DNA from: Streptomyces sp. 2114.4
GTDB lineage: Bacteria > Actinomycetota > Actinomycetes > Streptomycetales > Streptomycetaceae
Reading direction: 5' to 3'
Length of the DNA: 64,000 bases
Assembly: GCF_900187385.1 (NCBI RefSeq)
Contig: NZ_FYEY01000001.1
Location: 7,688,001 to 7,752,000, forward strand
The translations under genes and the position numbers were made by a program. The first letter of the stretch is position 1; every line of letters starts with the position of its first letter. Under the pieces are notes generated by a model. The model was not told the origin of the DNA. It made no database searches and saw only the letters and a list, made by a program, of their open reading frames with translations. Positions 1-8,612 of this stretch are shown piece by piece.

Positions 1-1
1 C

Positions 2-163
2 TGGCTCGTCCAGCACGGCAACCGAAAACTCCGCTACCGCGGCACCATCAAGAACGACACATGGCTCCACACCCGGGCCGCCGCCCTCAACCTCCGCCGA
101 CTGATCAACCTCGGACTCACCCACACCCGAGGCACCTGGCACCTCGCCCCGGCCGGTGCATGA
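2..163 (+). mobile_element. IS transposase, C-terminal end (partial, runs off the window)
   Basis: The reading frame is open from base 2 to a TGA at 161-163 and encodes 53 residues beginning WLVQHGNRKLRYRGTIKND and ending HLAPAGA. The R-K-L-R-Y-R-G...ALNLRRL pattern matches the C-terminal tail of DDE transposases of the IS1182-like group found in Streptomyces. The tail follows the catalytic Glu, which lies outside the window, so activity cannot be judged. A perfect hairpin lies 4 bases downstream. The neighbouring agmatine deiminase relic suggests the element landed in, or recombined with, that region. The family assignment rests on memory of the tail only. Confidence 0.6.
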
Positions 164-167
164 CCGA

Positions 168-201
168 AGGGGCTGTCCGGCCTGACGGCCGGACAGCCCC
201 T
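168..201 (+). terminator. Perfect 15-bp hairpin after the transposase
   Basis: AGGGGCTGTCCGGCC (168-182) pairs perfectly with 187-201 around a TGAC loop. It starts 4 bases after the transposase stop. It may be a rho-independent-type terminator (Streptomyces terminators often lack a U-tract) or part of the element's end. Confidence 0.7.
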
Positions 202-223
202 CACCAAGATCTTCATCGACCTT

Positions 224-392
224 CTAGGGGGTGTCTCCGCGGAGCTCCGCCTCGACGGCGCCACGGATCAGCTCGTGCGCCCGCCGGAGCGAAGTGGTAC
301 CGCTCAGCCAGCGCTGGGTACCGCAGGCGCCCAGTGCCCCGCCCACGGCGGCGACGACCGCCGCTTGCAGCGTCTGACGCCGGATGCCGGAC
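224..392 (-). pseudogene. Possible C-terminal fragment of an unknown protein
   Basis: On the minus strand an open frame of about 55 residues ends at a TAG (224-226). It contains an Ala/Gly-rich stretch followed by a helical, charged tail (RRAHELIRGAVEAELRGDTP). It has protein-like composition but no start and no recognisable domain. It lies between the IS end and the deiminase relic and could be another truncated gene. It may equally be chance coding in GC-rich DNA. Confidence 0.25.
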
Positions 393-689
393 AGGCCCAC
401 CCAGATCCTCGAAGCCGCCGCCCGGCTGATCGCCCGGACCCTCGCCGAGTTCGAGCCGGCCGATATCGGGCGCCGGGGGAAGGACTTCCTGGCCTGCTAT
501 GCGAACTACTACGTGGCCAACGGAGCGGTCATCATGCCCCGCTTCGGCGACCGGAAGGCCGACGGCGCTGCCGCGGCCACCCTGAGGGACCTCTACCAGG
601 GGCGGAAGGTGGTGCCCCTGCCCGTTGACAACCTCGGTGAGGGCGGCGGCATCCACTGCTCCACCCAGCAACTCCCCAGGGCGCGCTGA
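384..689 (+). pseudogene. Agmatine deiminase remnant (5'-truncated)
   Basis: The C-terminal third of an agmatine deiminase (peptidylarginine-deiminase-like family) is recognisable: ACYANYYVANGAVIMPRFGD, then GGGIHCSTQQ, which carries the family's catalytic Cys. Intact family members have about 340-370 residues; here at most about 100 remain. The N-terminal residues before about 30 do not look like the family, so the 5' end seems to have been lost at a junction near 390-450. Agmatine deiminase hydrolyses agmatine to N-carbamoylputrescine, but this fragment lacks most of the propeller and should be inactive. Its position next to an IS end fits truncation by an insertion or deletion. Confidence 0.75.
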
Positions 690-766
690 ACGTCACCGCC
701 CGGGACGGCGGTGCACGACCCTTTCCCGGGGCCGGGCGCGGCAGGGGTCGGGGGCGCCACGCCCGG

Positions 767-1588
767 TCAGCAGGGACGGCCCCGGGTGGCCTCCTCGGTC
801 CTCCACCCCCAAGCCGTGAGCATGCCGGGCGAGAGGCCGGCGCACCGCGGCGAGGACAAATCCTGCACCGCCCGCTCGATCTGCGCCTCGTCCACCCGGC
901 CCGTCGCCAGCATGGCGTCCCGTGAACGGCCCCACGTATCGGCCCAGAAGCGGCTGATCGCGCTGTCCGGCACCAACGGGGGAACGTGGATCTCGGCGGC
1001 CACGTGGAACAGCCCCTCCTCGTGCAGGAGCTGCGGGTAGTCCGGCACCCAGGAGATGTCCGTACCGATGCTCTCCCGCAGCGCCTGCCACATCGCCCGC
1101 ATCACCGTGGTGTACGGGGTGCCCGGCGCGGTGGCGCTCGTCAGGTCCACGGCGTCGCTGAGCACCAGTACGCCGTCGGGCGCGACCAGCGAGACCAGCT
1201 TGGCGATCATGCGGCGCCACGAGCGCAGATGCATCAGCACGAACCGCGCGTGCACCAGCCGGAACCGGCCGGGATCGAAGTCCGGGGCGGTGATGTCGGC
1301 GTCCAGCGTCGTCAGGCCCGGTATCCCGGCCGCGGTGAGGAACCGGGTGTCACGGTCCACCGCGAGGACCGTCGTGACACCGGCCGACTCCAGCAGCCAC
1401 CGTGCGAGGGTGCCGGTTCCCGCGCCCACGTCCAGGCAGTTCCAGCCGGGACCGGCCCCCAACGACGTCAGCCGGGCGGCGCTCACCTCGTCGTAGGCGA
1501 GCGCTCCCAGGTCGATACGACCGGCCTCGCCGGTCTCCTCCGGGCGGAACAGACCTTCGCCGTAGCGCCCGGTGTCCGTACCCCGCAC
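767..1588 (-). CDS. Class I SAM-dependent methyltransferase
   Basis: The 273-residue product has a typical Rossmann methyltransferase fold. Motif I is LDVGAGTGTLARWL at about residues 50-63, followed by an acidic strand end (AVDRD) and the motif LVHARFVLMHL. No N-terminal extension or membrane segment is seen. The GTG at 1586-1588 is preferred as start because it lies 22 bases after the exporter stop; a longer frame would run into the exporter gene. It is the last gene of a four-gene minus-strand operon (ATP-grasp, PEP-synthase-like, MFS, methyltransferase) and so probably modifies the product of that pathway. Whether it acts on O, N or C cannot be read from the sequence. Confidence 0.88.
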   Translation of the reverse strand: MRGTDTGRYGEGLFRPEETGEAGRIDLGALAYDEVSAARLTSLGAGPGWNCLDVGAGTGTLARWLLESAGVTTVLAVDRDTRFLTAAGIPGLTTLDADITAPDFDPGRFRLVHARFVLMHLRSWRRMIAKLVSLVAPDGVLVLSDAVDLTSATAPGTPYTTVMRAMWQALRESIGTDISWVPDYPQLLHEEGLFHVAAEIHVPPLVPDSAISRFWADTWGRSRDAMLATGRVDEAQIERAVQDLSSPRCAGLSPGMLTAWGWRTEEATRGRPC

Positions 1589-1610
1589 GTCCCCAGTATG
1601 ACGGTGCGGC

Positions 1611-2936
1611 TCAGGGGTTTCCTGCTGTGGTGACCAGCTCCGGAACCGGGTCCGGCGCCGGCTGCTTTCGCGGCCGTCCCGGGGCACGCCGCAGCACCAG
1701 CTGCAGCACCAGCATCACCACGCCGGTCACCACCGCGCTGTGCCACAGCAGGGCGTCCAGCCGGCCCGCGGAGAGATAGGCACCCGCGGCCACGGCCGCC
1801 AGTGCGCACACCGCCCGGTCCACGATGCTCTCGACGGACAGCAGGGTGGCCCGTGGCGCACCCGCCGGGATCGCGTCGTTCACCAGCTTGCGCTGGAGCG
1901 GATAGGCGAACCCGGTGACTGCGGCGAACACGCACAGCAGGGCGACCACGGTCCAGGGTCCGCCGAGGGTGCTGCCAGCCAGCGCGGCCGCCATCGCGAG
2001 GCTGAGCAGCGAGACCCACGCCACCGGCGACAGCCGCGAGCCCAGCCACTGCGGACGGGCCGAGGCCACCGCCTCCGCGACGGTCATGGCGGCCAGCACC
2101 CCGCCGTGCGATCCCTCCGGGATGCCGTGATCCAGCAGCACCGGCTGGAAGAGGTTCACCTGGCAGATCCGCGAGAGCGTGAAGACCGCCACGCCCTGCA
2201 CCATCAGCAGCGCGAGCCAGGGCGTGGCCCACACACAGCGCAGCGCCGTGGCGGCATCGCGCAGAAACACGAGCCCGCCGCGCGACGTCGCCTTCGCCTC
2301 GGCCCGGCCGGCGGGCGCCGCCTGCCGCGGCAGCACCACGGCGCACACGAGCGAGCCCGCCGCGCTCGCGGCGCTCAACACGTACGGCGTGGGATGCGCG
2401 AGGGCCATCAACGGACCGACCAGCGGCCAGCACAGTACCTTCGCGGCCAGCCCCAGCGCCCGCGCCTGCCCCTCGGCCTTCAGGTAGTGCTCTCCCGCGC
2501 CCTCGGCCGCCAGGCCGTCGTAGAGATAGGCGCTGGCGGCGCCCGAGGTCAGCGAGCGGCCCGCGGCGATGGCCAGGAAGTGCACCAGGAAGCCGGTGTA
2601 GCTGGGGGCGAGGACCGGGGCCAGGTTCGCCGCGGTCATCACGACGGCACCGGCCCGCAGACAGTTGCGGGCACCGATCCGGTCGGCCACGATCCCGGTC
2701 GGGATCTCGAAGAGGCAGAACGCGATGTAGTAGATGCTCTGGATGCCGAAGATCTGCCCGTCGGAGAGCCCCGCCTCCCGCTGGTAGGCGTAGAAGACGG
2801 GCATCCACCACAACAGATTGAACAGCAGCTGGAAGCCGTTGTTGAGCCGGATGATCCGGCGGGCCCGGGGCGTCAGGGACACCCCGGAGGCCCGGGGGCC
2901 ACGGGCCGCCCGCAGGCCGGCGATCGGGCGGATCAC
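1611..2936 (-). CDS. MFS transporter (drug/metabolite exporter type)
   Basis: This is a 441-residue major facilitator with about 12 hydrophobic segments. The loop after TM2 has the cytoplasmic MFS signature IPTGIVADRIGARN. The GTG start (2934-2936) overlaps the TGA of the upstream PEP-synthase-like gene in a GTGA, so translation is coupled; an upstream ATG at 2991-2993 is less likely. The N-terminus (about 25 residues) is Arg-rich and cytoplasmic. Operon position points to export of, or self-protection against, a small molecule made by the two ATP-using enzymes. The substrate is unknown. Confidence 0.88.
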   Translation of the reverse strand: MIRPIAGLRAARGPRASGVSLTPRARRIIRLNNGFQLLFNLLWWMPVFYAYQREAGLSDGQIFGIQSIYYIAFCLFEIPTGIVADRIGARNCLRAGAVVMTAANLAPVLAPSYTGFLVHFLAIAAGRSLTSGAASAYLYDGLAAEGAGEHYLKAEGQARALGLAAKVLCWPLVGPLMALAHPTPYVLSAASAAGSLVCAVVLPRQAAPAGRAEAKATSRGGLVFLRDAATALRCVWATPWLALLMVQGVAVFTLSRICQVNLFQPVLLDHGIPEGSHGGVLAAMTVAEAVASARPQWLGSRLSPVAWVSLLSLAMAAALAGSTLGGPWTVVALLCVFAAVTGFAYPLQRKLVNDAIPAGAPRATLLSVESIVDRAVCALAAVAAGAYLSAGRLDALLWHSAVVTGVVMLVLQLVLRRAPGRPRKQPAPDPVPELVTTAGNP

Positions 2937-4945
2937 AGCGCGTAGGGGCGGATCTGGACCAGGCGGAAGTCCCCCTGATCGGTCATCAGCCACTCGATGT
3001 CGAGCGGATGGTCCACGTCACCGTCGCTGAAGTGCGACTGGAGCAGCCGCCCGGTCAGGGCCAGCCGGGCCAGCTTCTCCCGGGTCCCGACGGGCAGGTC
3101 CTTGCCGGTCGAGCCGAGCGCGACGGTGCGGCCGCCGCCCTCGACGGTGTTGTACAGGTACTGCAGCGGCAGCGTCGTTCCGTCGACGACCGTCTCGGGC
3201 GAACCGGGGGAGCAGTTGACGTAGACATTGCGGAAGTCCGTGCGCCGGGTCGGGTTGCAGGTCACCAGCACCCCGCCCAGCTCCGCCGGCACATACCGCT
3301 GGATGATCACGCCCATGTAGGTGTCGTCGAGGGAGATGCCCGCCTGGTGGCGCAGCCGGACGCTGCGTGGCGACAGCAGGGAGGCCCATACCTGGCGTAC
3401 CGCGTCGAGGAGTTCTTCCGCGCCGTGGACGGTGCTGACCGAGTCGTAGACCCCGGCCGCCGAGAACCCGGGCAGGTCCTCGGCATTGGACGAGGAGCGC
3501 ACCACGAGCCGGCCCCCGGCGTCGGGGCCGTCGGGCAGCGCCTGGGTGATCTGCCGGGTCACCTCGTCGGGCATGGGGGTGTTGCGGATGAGCTGCTGCA
3601 GATGCAGACAGAGCGCGTCCAGGACGTCGACGGCGTCGAGTTCGAGGGCCATCTTCAGCTTGCCCAGGCCCTGCTGTACGGCCGGCGAGGACGTCAGGAA
3701 GCGGTGCTGCAGGGCGAAGGGAAGGGCGATGCCGTCGGGCGCCGCGACGGTACCGGCCACGAAGTCCGCGGCCAGGTCACGCAGTTCGGCGGGCGTCGCG
3801 TCCGGGGCGCCCAGGCGGGCCGCGAGGTGGCCGTAGAGGTCGGCGCGGGGCGGCCTCGGCTGCCCGTAGAAGGCGGTGAGGTCGACGGAGCGGCTGTCGA
3901 GGACGTGATGGAGCTCCCCGAGGCTGGCCGCCTTGGTGCCGTACCGGTCCTGGTCGGCGCGGCGCAGCCGGTGCAGGAACAGCGCGGGCACGTCCTCCAG
4001 CAGGGGCGGTTCCATCCGGATCCGCTGCTGGTGCCAGGCCGGGGCCTCCAGCGCCGGGGCATGGCCCAGCGGGACGAGGCTGATCTCGTCGTCCTGCACC
4101 CGGTAGCGGATCCACGCGCCGTCCAGGTCGTCCGCCTCGACGAGGCGGTCCAGGTCGCGGACGATCGCGTTGGGGATGCCCCAGCCGGAGGCGAGGACAT
4201 TGGTGTGGGAGAGCGGTGTACCGGGCGCGGTGTTGAGGAAGCCCGCCACCCGCGGCACATCGTCCGGCAGCGACGCCATGGCCACGATGTCGGACCAGCC
4301 GAGCCCGCCGGCCGCGGCCGCGTACTCCTCCTGGGTCCGGAAGTAGCGCAGCCGCCCGACCGCCTCGCCGGGGTTGAGCGGGGTACGGGTGCGGTTGCCG
4401 AAGAGCTCATGGCCCAGGATCCGGGGCACATGGACATCGCTGATGGCGGCGAGTTCGTGCTCCTGCCCGTGGTTCGCGGGCTTGAGCAGCAGTGGCAGCC
4501 GTCCGTCGACCCGGTGGCGGACGAACGTGTAGAACTCCTCCAGCAGCTGGCCGTTCATGGTGTCGGCCTCGGTCGTCTCCAGGACGAGGAAGGGCCGCTC
4601 CCGGCCCTCGGTGTCCTCGTCGGTGTGCAGCGAGAGCACACCCAGCAGGAAGCGGCGCTCGGGATCCATGTAGACCGAGGCGTTGAACGCGTCCAGGCAG
4701 GAGTCCAGGTCGGCCAGCTCCATGCCGAGTACCCGGGTGGCGATGTAGTTGACGTGGAACGGGTGGGCCGCGGTGTCGAGCAGGTGCCAGGTGTTCTCGA
4801 CGCGGTCCACCACGACCTTGAGGTAGGGGTGGCCGGCCAGGACGCCGGAGAGGGTGCGGAAGAGCGGCAGGGACAGGTTCTCGCCGACGACGGTGCGGTC
4901 GGTGGCCGGCTGCGGTGTACCGGCGGACAGGACGGTGGCGGTCAT
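2933..4945 (-). CDS. PEP synthase/PPDK-type ATP-binding protein lacking the phospho-His domain
   Basis: The protein has 670 residues. The C-terminal half is the ATP-binding domain of PEP synthase and pyruvate phosphate dikinase: RSSSNAEDLPGFSAAGVYDS at about 480-500, a central QRYVPAELGGVLVTCNP segment, and the closing DIEW...LVQIRPYAL. The protein stops there. The mobile His domain (GG-x-TSHAA) and the PEP/pyruvate barrel that complete PEP synthase or rifampicin phosphotransferase are absent. The first 300 or so residues form a separate domain resembling the N-terminal part of other PEP-synthase-like proteins. The ATG (4943-4945) overlaps the stop of the ATP-grasp gene (ATGA), and the 3' end overlaps the MFS start. 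A role as ATP-dependent phosphotransferase or activating enzyme in a small biosynthetic operon is inferred. Confidence 0.8.
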   Translation of the reverse strand: MTATVLSAGTPQPATDRTVVGENLSLPLFRTLSGVLAGHPYLKVVVDRVENTWHLLDTAAHPFHVNYIATRVLGMELADLDSCLDAFNASVYMDPERRFLLGVLSLHTDEDTEGRERPFLVLETTEADTMNGQLLEEFYTFVRHRVDGRLPLLLKPANHGQEHELAAISDVHVPRILGHELFGNRTRTPLNPGEAVGRLRYFRTQEEYAAAAGGLGWSDIVAMASLPDDVPRVAGFLNTAPGTPLSHTNVLASGWGIPNAIVRDLDRLVEADDLDGAWIRYRVQDDEISLVPLGHAPALEAPAWHQQRIRMEPPLLEDVPALFLHRLRRADQDRYGTKAASLGELHHVLDSRSVDLTAFYGQPRPPRADLYGHLAARLGAPDATPAELRDLAADFVAGTVAAPDGIALPFALQHRFLTSSPAVQQGLGKLKMALELDAVDVLDALCLHLQQLIRNTPMPDEVTRQITQALPDGPDAGGRLVVRSSSNAEDLPGFSAAGVYDSVSTVHGAEELLDAVRQVWASLLSPRSVRLRHQAGISLDDTYMGVIIQRYVPAELGGVLVTCNPTRRTDFRNVYVNCSPGSPETVVDGTTLPLQYLYNTVEGGGRTVALGSTGKDLPVGTREKLARLALTGRLLQSHFSDGDVDHPLDIEWLMTDQGDFRLVQIRPYAL

Positions 4946-6312
4946 GACTGCGCCTCCGCGGTGCCGTGGGGGAGGACCCGGGGGAGGGCGTCCACCAGGG
5001 TCCGGAAGTCGCGGATCACGGTCTCCGGGTCGGCGGCGGACAGCAGGCACAGCGCCGCCATGGTGTTGGCGCCCGCGGCCGGGTCGTACACCGGCACCAG
5101 CGTCCCGTCCGGCAGCGAGTTCTCGGCCACCACGGACAGCCGGCTGCCCGCGCTGACGGGCACCGCCTCGCGCACGGTCGGGAAGTCCCAGATGCGCCGG
5201 TCCGGCCAGGCCTCCCCCTCGCCGTCGACGGCCAGGACGACCAGCGAGCCGGCCGCGCCGTCCGCCTCCTGCGGGGTGCGGGCAGCGTCGGGCCAGGCGA
5301 CCGGGCGCCCCAGCAGGTGGTCGGTGAGCATGCCGATCAGGTCCAGGCCGAAGACCTCCTCGATCTGCGGGACGGTCATCGCCCCGCCGAACCTAGCGGC
5401 GGTCTCGATCACCCACATCCGCCCGTCGGCACCGAGCTTGATCTCGGTGTGCGTACCGCAGTTGCGCAGCCCCAGCGCGTCGACCGCGTCGCGCGCGAGG
5501 GCCACGATGCGCCGCTGGGCGTCGTGCGGCAGCGCGGCGGGAGTGATCCCGGCCCGCTCGGTGAACGGCTCCACCGTCGGCATCCGCCCGCTCAGGCACA
5601 CCGGACGGAACTCGCCGTCCACGACGACGCCTTCGACGCTGACGTAGTCGCCCCAGCCCTCCTGGTCGAACCACTCCGACGCGGTGCCCTGCACGATCTC
5701 CTCCACGAGGAAGTCCGCCCCGGCACCGGCCACATGGAGTTCGGCGTACCCCAGTTGCGCGGATTCGGCCATCACCTCCCGGGCCCGCTCCCAGGCCGCC
5801 GGTACCTCGTCGGCGTGGCGGATGATCCGGTGGGCGGTGGAGCCGGCGCTCCAGGCGGCCTTGAGCAGCAGGGGGAAACGGAGCGCGGCGGCCGCGTCGT
5901 GCAGATCCTGCTCGGTGGCGACGGGACGGAACCGGGGCTGGGATATGCCCTGGTCCTGCCAGGTGCGCCGCATCATGCGCTTGTCGCGGGCGAGGGCGCA
6001 GGAGTTGCCCGCACCGGCCAGGCCGAGCTTCTCGCAGGCCTCCGCGACCGCGACGACCGCGTACTCGGAGAAGGTGACGACCGCGTCCGCACCGACCGCC
6101 TGGGCCCGGGAGACGATCAGAGACACCAGGTCTTGCCGTTCGGGTTCGGAAGGGCTCAGCACCGAAGCGCACAGCCGGTCAGCGGACGCGGCCACGGTGG
6201 GCGGGAGCGCGCTGAGTGCCAGCAGGTGCACTGCCGACCGTGCGGCGACCCGTGACAGGGCGTACCCCAAGGGCGGACCGCCCTTGGCATACACGAACAG
6301 CACCTTGCTCAC
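4942..6312 (-). CDS. ATP-grasp domain enzyme (carboxylate-amine ligase type)
   Basis: The 456-residue protein has an ATP-grasp architecture: a Rossmann-like preATP domain (SKVLFVYAKGGPPLGYALS), an ATP-binding Lys region (FPLLLKAAWSAGSTAHRI) and a metal-binding segment (THTEIKLGADGRMWVIETAARFGG region). The Asn usual in the E-x-N-x-R motif is Ala here. Such enzymes join a carboxylate to an amine through an acylphosphate. The GTG at 6310-6312 follows AGAGGAG (6320-6326). It is the first gene of the minus-strand operon, overlaps the next gene by ATGA, and faces a PAS/LuxR regulator across about 330 bases. Substrates are unknown; amino acid or dipeptide ligation is the usual role of relatives. 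Confidence 0.85.
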   Translation of the reverse strand: MSKVLFVYAKGGPPLGYALSRVAARSAVHLLALSALPPTVAASADRLCASVLSPSEPERQDLVSLIVSRAQAVGADAVVTFSEYAVVAVAEACEKLGLAGAGNSCALARDKRMMRRTWQDQGISQPRFRPVATEQDLHDAAAALRFPLLLKAAWSAGSTAHRIIRHADEVPAAWERAREVMAESAQLGYAELHVAGAGADFLVEEIVQGTASEWFDQEGWGDYVSVEGVVVDGEFRPVCLSGRMPTVEPFTERAGITPAALPHDAQRRIVALARDAVDALGLRNCGTHTEIKLGADGRMWVIETAARFGGAMTVPQIEEVFGLDLIGMLTDHLLGRPVAWPDAARTPQEADGAAGSLVVLAVDGEGEAWPDRRIWDFPTVREAVPVSAGSRLSVVAENSLPDGTLVPVYDPAAGANTMAALCLLSAADPETVIRDFRTLVDALPRVLPHGTAEAQS

Positions 6313-6470
6313 TGGAATCCGACTCCTCTTCATACGGGTAGGGGCCTTCGAAACGGCCGGGGACGCCCGACTCTCACATCCGGACGCCATGCTTCAAGCG
6401 AAGCAGCCACGCGGCACACCGTTCCCCGCATCGGGCCGCAACCGCTCAGGCAAATGCCAGAGTTGTGGAT

Positions 6471-6486
6471 ACCGTTGATCATCGGT
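6471..6486. promoter_or_regulatory. Imperfect palindrome in the divergent LuxR/ATP-grasp promoter region
   Basis: ACCGTTGATCATCGGT reads as an inverted repeat with TGATCA at its centre and one mismatched pair (positions 5 and 12). It sits in the 335-base gap between the divergent ATP-grasp operon and the LuxR-type gene, about 160 bases from either start. It is a plausible operator for the adjacent regulator. No protein-binding evidence exists. Confidence 0.4.
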
Positions 6487-6647
6487 GAAGGTTCTGTGAG
6501 GCCGTATGGCGGGCGCAGCGCCCTGGAGGTGCGCGGACGCCGCCAGATCGGCCGAGAACCGGGCATGCCGCGCAGCGCTGAGGGATACGCATGCCGGTGG
6601 CGCGCCGTCCAAAACCGTTGAACTCTTCACCACAAAAGGGGCCCGTC

Positions 6648-7931
6648 GTGGACGAGACCAGTTTGAAGTCGCTGCTCGAACACCTTCCGGTGTCCTGGTG
6701 GGAGGCCGATCGTGAGCTGCGTGTGATCGACAGCGGCGGAGGCGCCTTCGACGACACGATGACGGCCCAGCGCTTCCTCGACACGGTGCGAAGAGAGCTT
6801 CCCGAGCCCGCCGCGGCACCCGAATCCAGCCATTGGCAGGCCCAGTTCGACGGTCGTGTCTTCGATGTGAACTGGCCCCTGGGCGTGCCCCGGCAGGGCC
6901 GCTCCCGCGGGCTGGCGGTGGAGGTCGCCACGCGGGCCCCCGGCGTCCGCCGCTATGACGCCTTCGCGGACCTCGCCCCCGCCGCGGCCTTCATCCGGAA
7001 CGCGGAAGGCCGCTACCTCTGGGCCAACCACGCCTACGCCCATCTGTACGGGACCACACCGGAGCACGTCATCGGCGCCTCCGTCGCGGACATCGACGGC
7101 CCCGCCGACTCGCCACAAGTTCTCGCCCTGGACCGGGAAGTACTCGCCCGCGGCAAGCCCGTGCGGCACACCCTCACCTACCACCGCTCCGACGGCACCA
7201 GCGGGCAGGCGGCCGGCCACCGCTTCCCCGTCAGGGAAGGGGGCCAGACCTGTGTCGCGGGCATCTACGTCGACATCAGCGACTACACCCGAGCCCTGCG
7301 CCAGCGCCGGGAGGCCGAGGAGAACCTGCACGCACTGCGTGATCACAGCGGACTGGCCTGCGCCCTGATCTCCGCGGGCGGGCGGATCCAGCAGGCGAGC
7401 GCCGCGGCCGCCGAGCTGCTGCAGACCCGGCTGTCGGATCTCGTCGGCCGCCGTGCGCACACCGTGCTGGCGCCCGCCCCGGAGTTAGGCGCGCTGCGAC
7501 GCAGCTGGCACGATCTGATAGCCCGCCGCAGCCGGCGGATCCAGACCTCCGCCGTGTTCCAGGACGCCCGCGGCCGGCAGCGCCGCGCCCGGCTGCATCT
7601 GACGACGGTCGGCCGGAGCGCGCACCGTGCCACCAGCGTCTGGGCGGTCGTCACCCACCAGGGACTCGCCCATGAAGCACACCCCCAGCTGACGGCCAGT
7701 CAGGTCCGCATCCTGTCCCTGCTGGCCGCCGGCCGCAGCAACGCGGAGATCGCCACCTCACTGCACCTTTCCCGGCAGACCGTCGACTACCACCTCAGTC
7801 GTCTGCGCGACCTCCTGGACGCCCCGACCCGCCCCGCCCTCGTCGCCCGCGCCTATGTCCTGGGCATCCTCGACCCCCAGACGTGGCCGCCCCGCTCGGC
7901 CACGGCCTGCCATCCGCACAGCACCACCTGA
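6648..7931 (+). CDS. PAS-domain LuxR-family transcriptional regulator
   Basis: The 427-residue protein has a PAS domain at about 105-215 (AAAFIRNAEGRYLWANHAYA; then a PAC-like ISDY segment), a second PAS-like region at about 230-330 (AGGRIQQASAAAAELL), and a C-terminal GerE/LuxR helix-turn-helix at about 345-405 (LTASQVRILSLLAAGRSNAEI ... SRQTVDYHLSRLRDLL). No response-regulator receiver is present, so it senses through PAS rather than by phosphorelay. The GTG at 6648 follows AAAAGGGG at a suitable distance; an ATG at 6591 is an alternative start. It is divergent from the ATP-grasp operon and is the obvious candidate regulator of it. Confidence 0.85.
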   Translation: MDETSLKSLLEHLPVSWWEADRELRVIDSGGGAFDDTMTAQRFLDTVRRELPEPAAAPESSHWQAQFDGRVFDVNWPLGVPRQGRSRGLAVEVATRAPGVRRYDAFADLAPAAAFIRNAEGRYLWANHAYAHLYGTTPEHVIGASVADIDGPADSPQVLALDREVLARGKPVRHTLTYHRSDGTSGQAAGHRFPVREGGQTCVAGIYVDISDYTRALRQRREAEENLHALRDHSGLACALISAGGRIQQASAAAAELLQTRLSDLVGRRAHTVLAPAPELGALRRSWHDLIARRSRRIQTSAVFQDARGRQRRARLHLTTVGRSAHRATSVWAVVTHQGLAHEAHPQLTASQVRILSLLAAGRSNAEIATSLHLSRQTVDYHLSRLRDLLDAPTRPALVARAYVLGILDPQTWPPRSATACHPHSTT

Positions 7932-8133
7932 AGGGCGGCCCGGCCGCGCCGCCGGCTCCGCGGACCGGGCGCCGGACGGGACCGCCTTCCCGGGCGGCCG
8001 ACAGCGCACGGTTGGGCCACCCGGCTGATTGTGGCCGACGGGCGTTTGACTCCCGCGGGTTGAGCGGGGCTACGGGACCGCAACGGCAGCACGATACGTC
8101 TGGCAGCAGAAGGACGAAGCGGCAAGGAGCGAC

Positions 8134-8541
8134 GTGAGAAGAATGATGCGGGCGGGAAGCGCGGTCGGGGCGTGCGGGCTGGTGCTGCTCGGCGCCGGAG
8201 TCGCCCAGGCGGTGAGCATCCCGGACTCCCTGCTCTCGGCGGTGGCGGACGCCGATGTCGGCACCGTGACCGGCACGGTCCAAGGCGTGGTCTGCAACAA
8301 CCGCCTCGGCCAGGTCCACTACAAGTCGCCGGTGCTCGCCTCGCCCCACGCTTGTATCAACGGGCCGGTGAACAGCGGCAACAGCCTCAACAGCGGCAAC
8401 TTCATCAACCACGGAAACCCGAACAACAGCGGCAATCTCTCCAACACCAACGGAACCACCAACGGCGCCAACTCCGTCTCCGGTGCTTCCTCGGGGAGCT
8501 CCAACAACGTGCAGCGGATCCTCGGTATCCTGGTCCACTGA
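8134..8541 (+). CDS. Small secreted Asn/Ser/Gly-rich protein A
   Basis: The 135-residue product starts at a GTG (8134) behind AAGGAG (8124-8129). It has a Sec signal peptide (Arg-rich n-region, hydrophobic core, cleavage near GVAQA-VSIP). The mature part has two Cys residues (VVCNN and HACINGPV) and then a low-complexity tract with repeated NSGN units. It is not a chaplin or rodlin by motif. It shares C-x-NGPV-x-SGN with the convergent gene at 8706-9080, so the two are probably paralogues. No known domain was recognised. An extracellular structural or wall-associated role is a guess. Confidence 0.75.
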   Translation: MRRMMRAGSAVGACGLVLLGAGVAQAVSIPDSLLSAVADADVGTVTGTVQGVVCNNRLGQVHYKSPVLASPHACINGPVNSGNSLNSGNFINHGNPNNSGNLSNTNGTTNGANSVSGASSGSSNNVQRILGILVH

Positions 8542-8612
8542 CCGGGACAAGGTACTGACGGGCCCGGCACGGCCCCGGCACGACCCCGGCATGAACCGGA
8601 GCGTCACACGAC

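Noticed and set aside
61..429. Pro/Arg-rich plus-strand frame at the left edge
   Set aside because: It is out of frame with the recognisable transposase tail and runs through the hairpin, so it is a shadow.
3008..5647. Long plus-strand open frame of more than 870 codons
   Set aside because: It is antisense to the PEP-synthase-like and ATP-grasp genes, which have clear motifs and coupled starts. Its composition (VQ/GR/HRR-rich) is that of a shadow frame in high-GC DNA.
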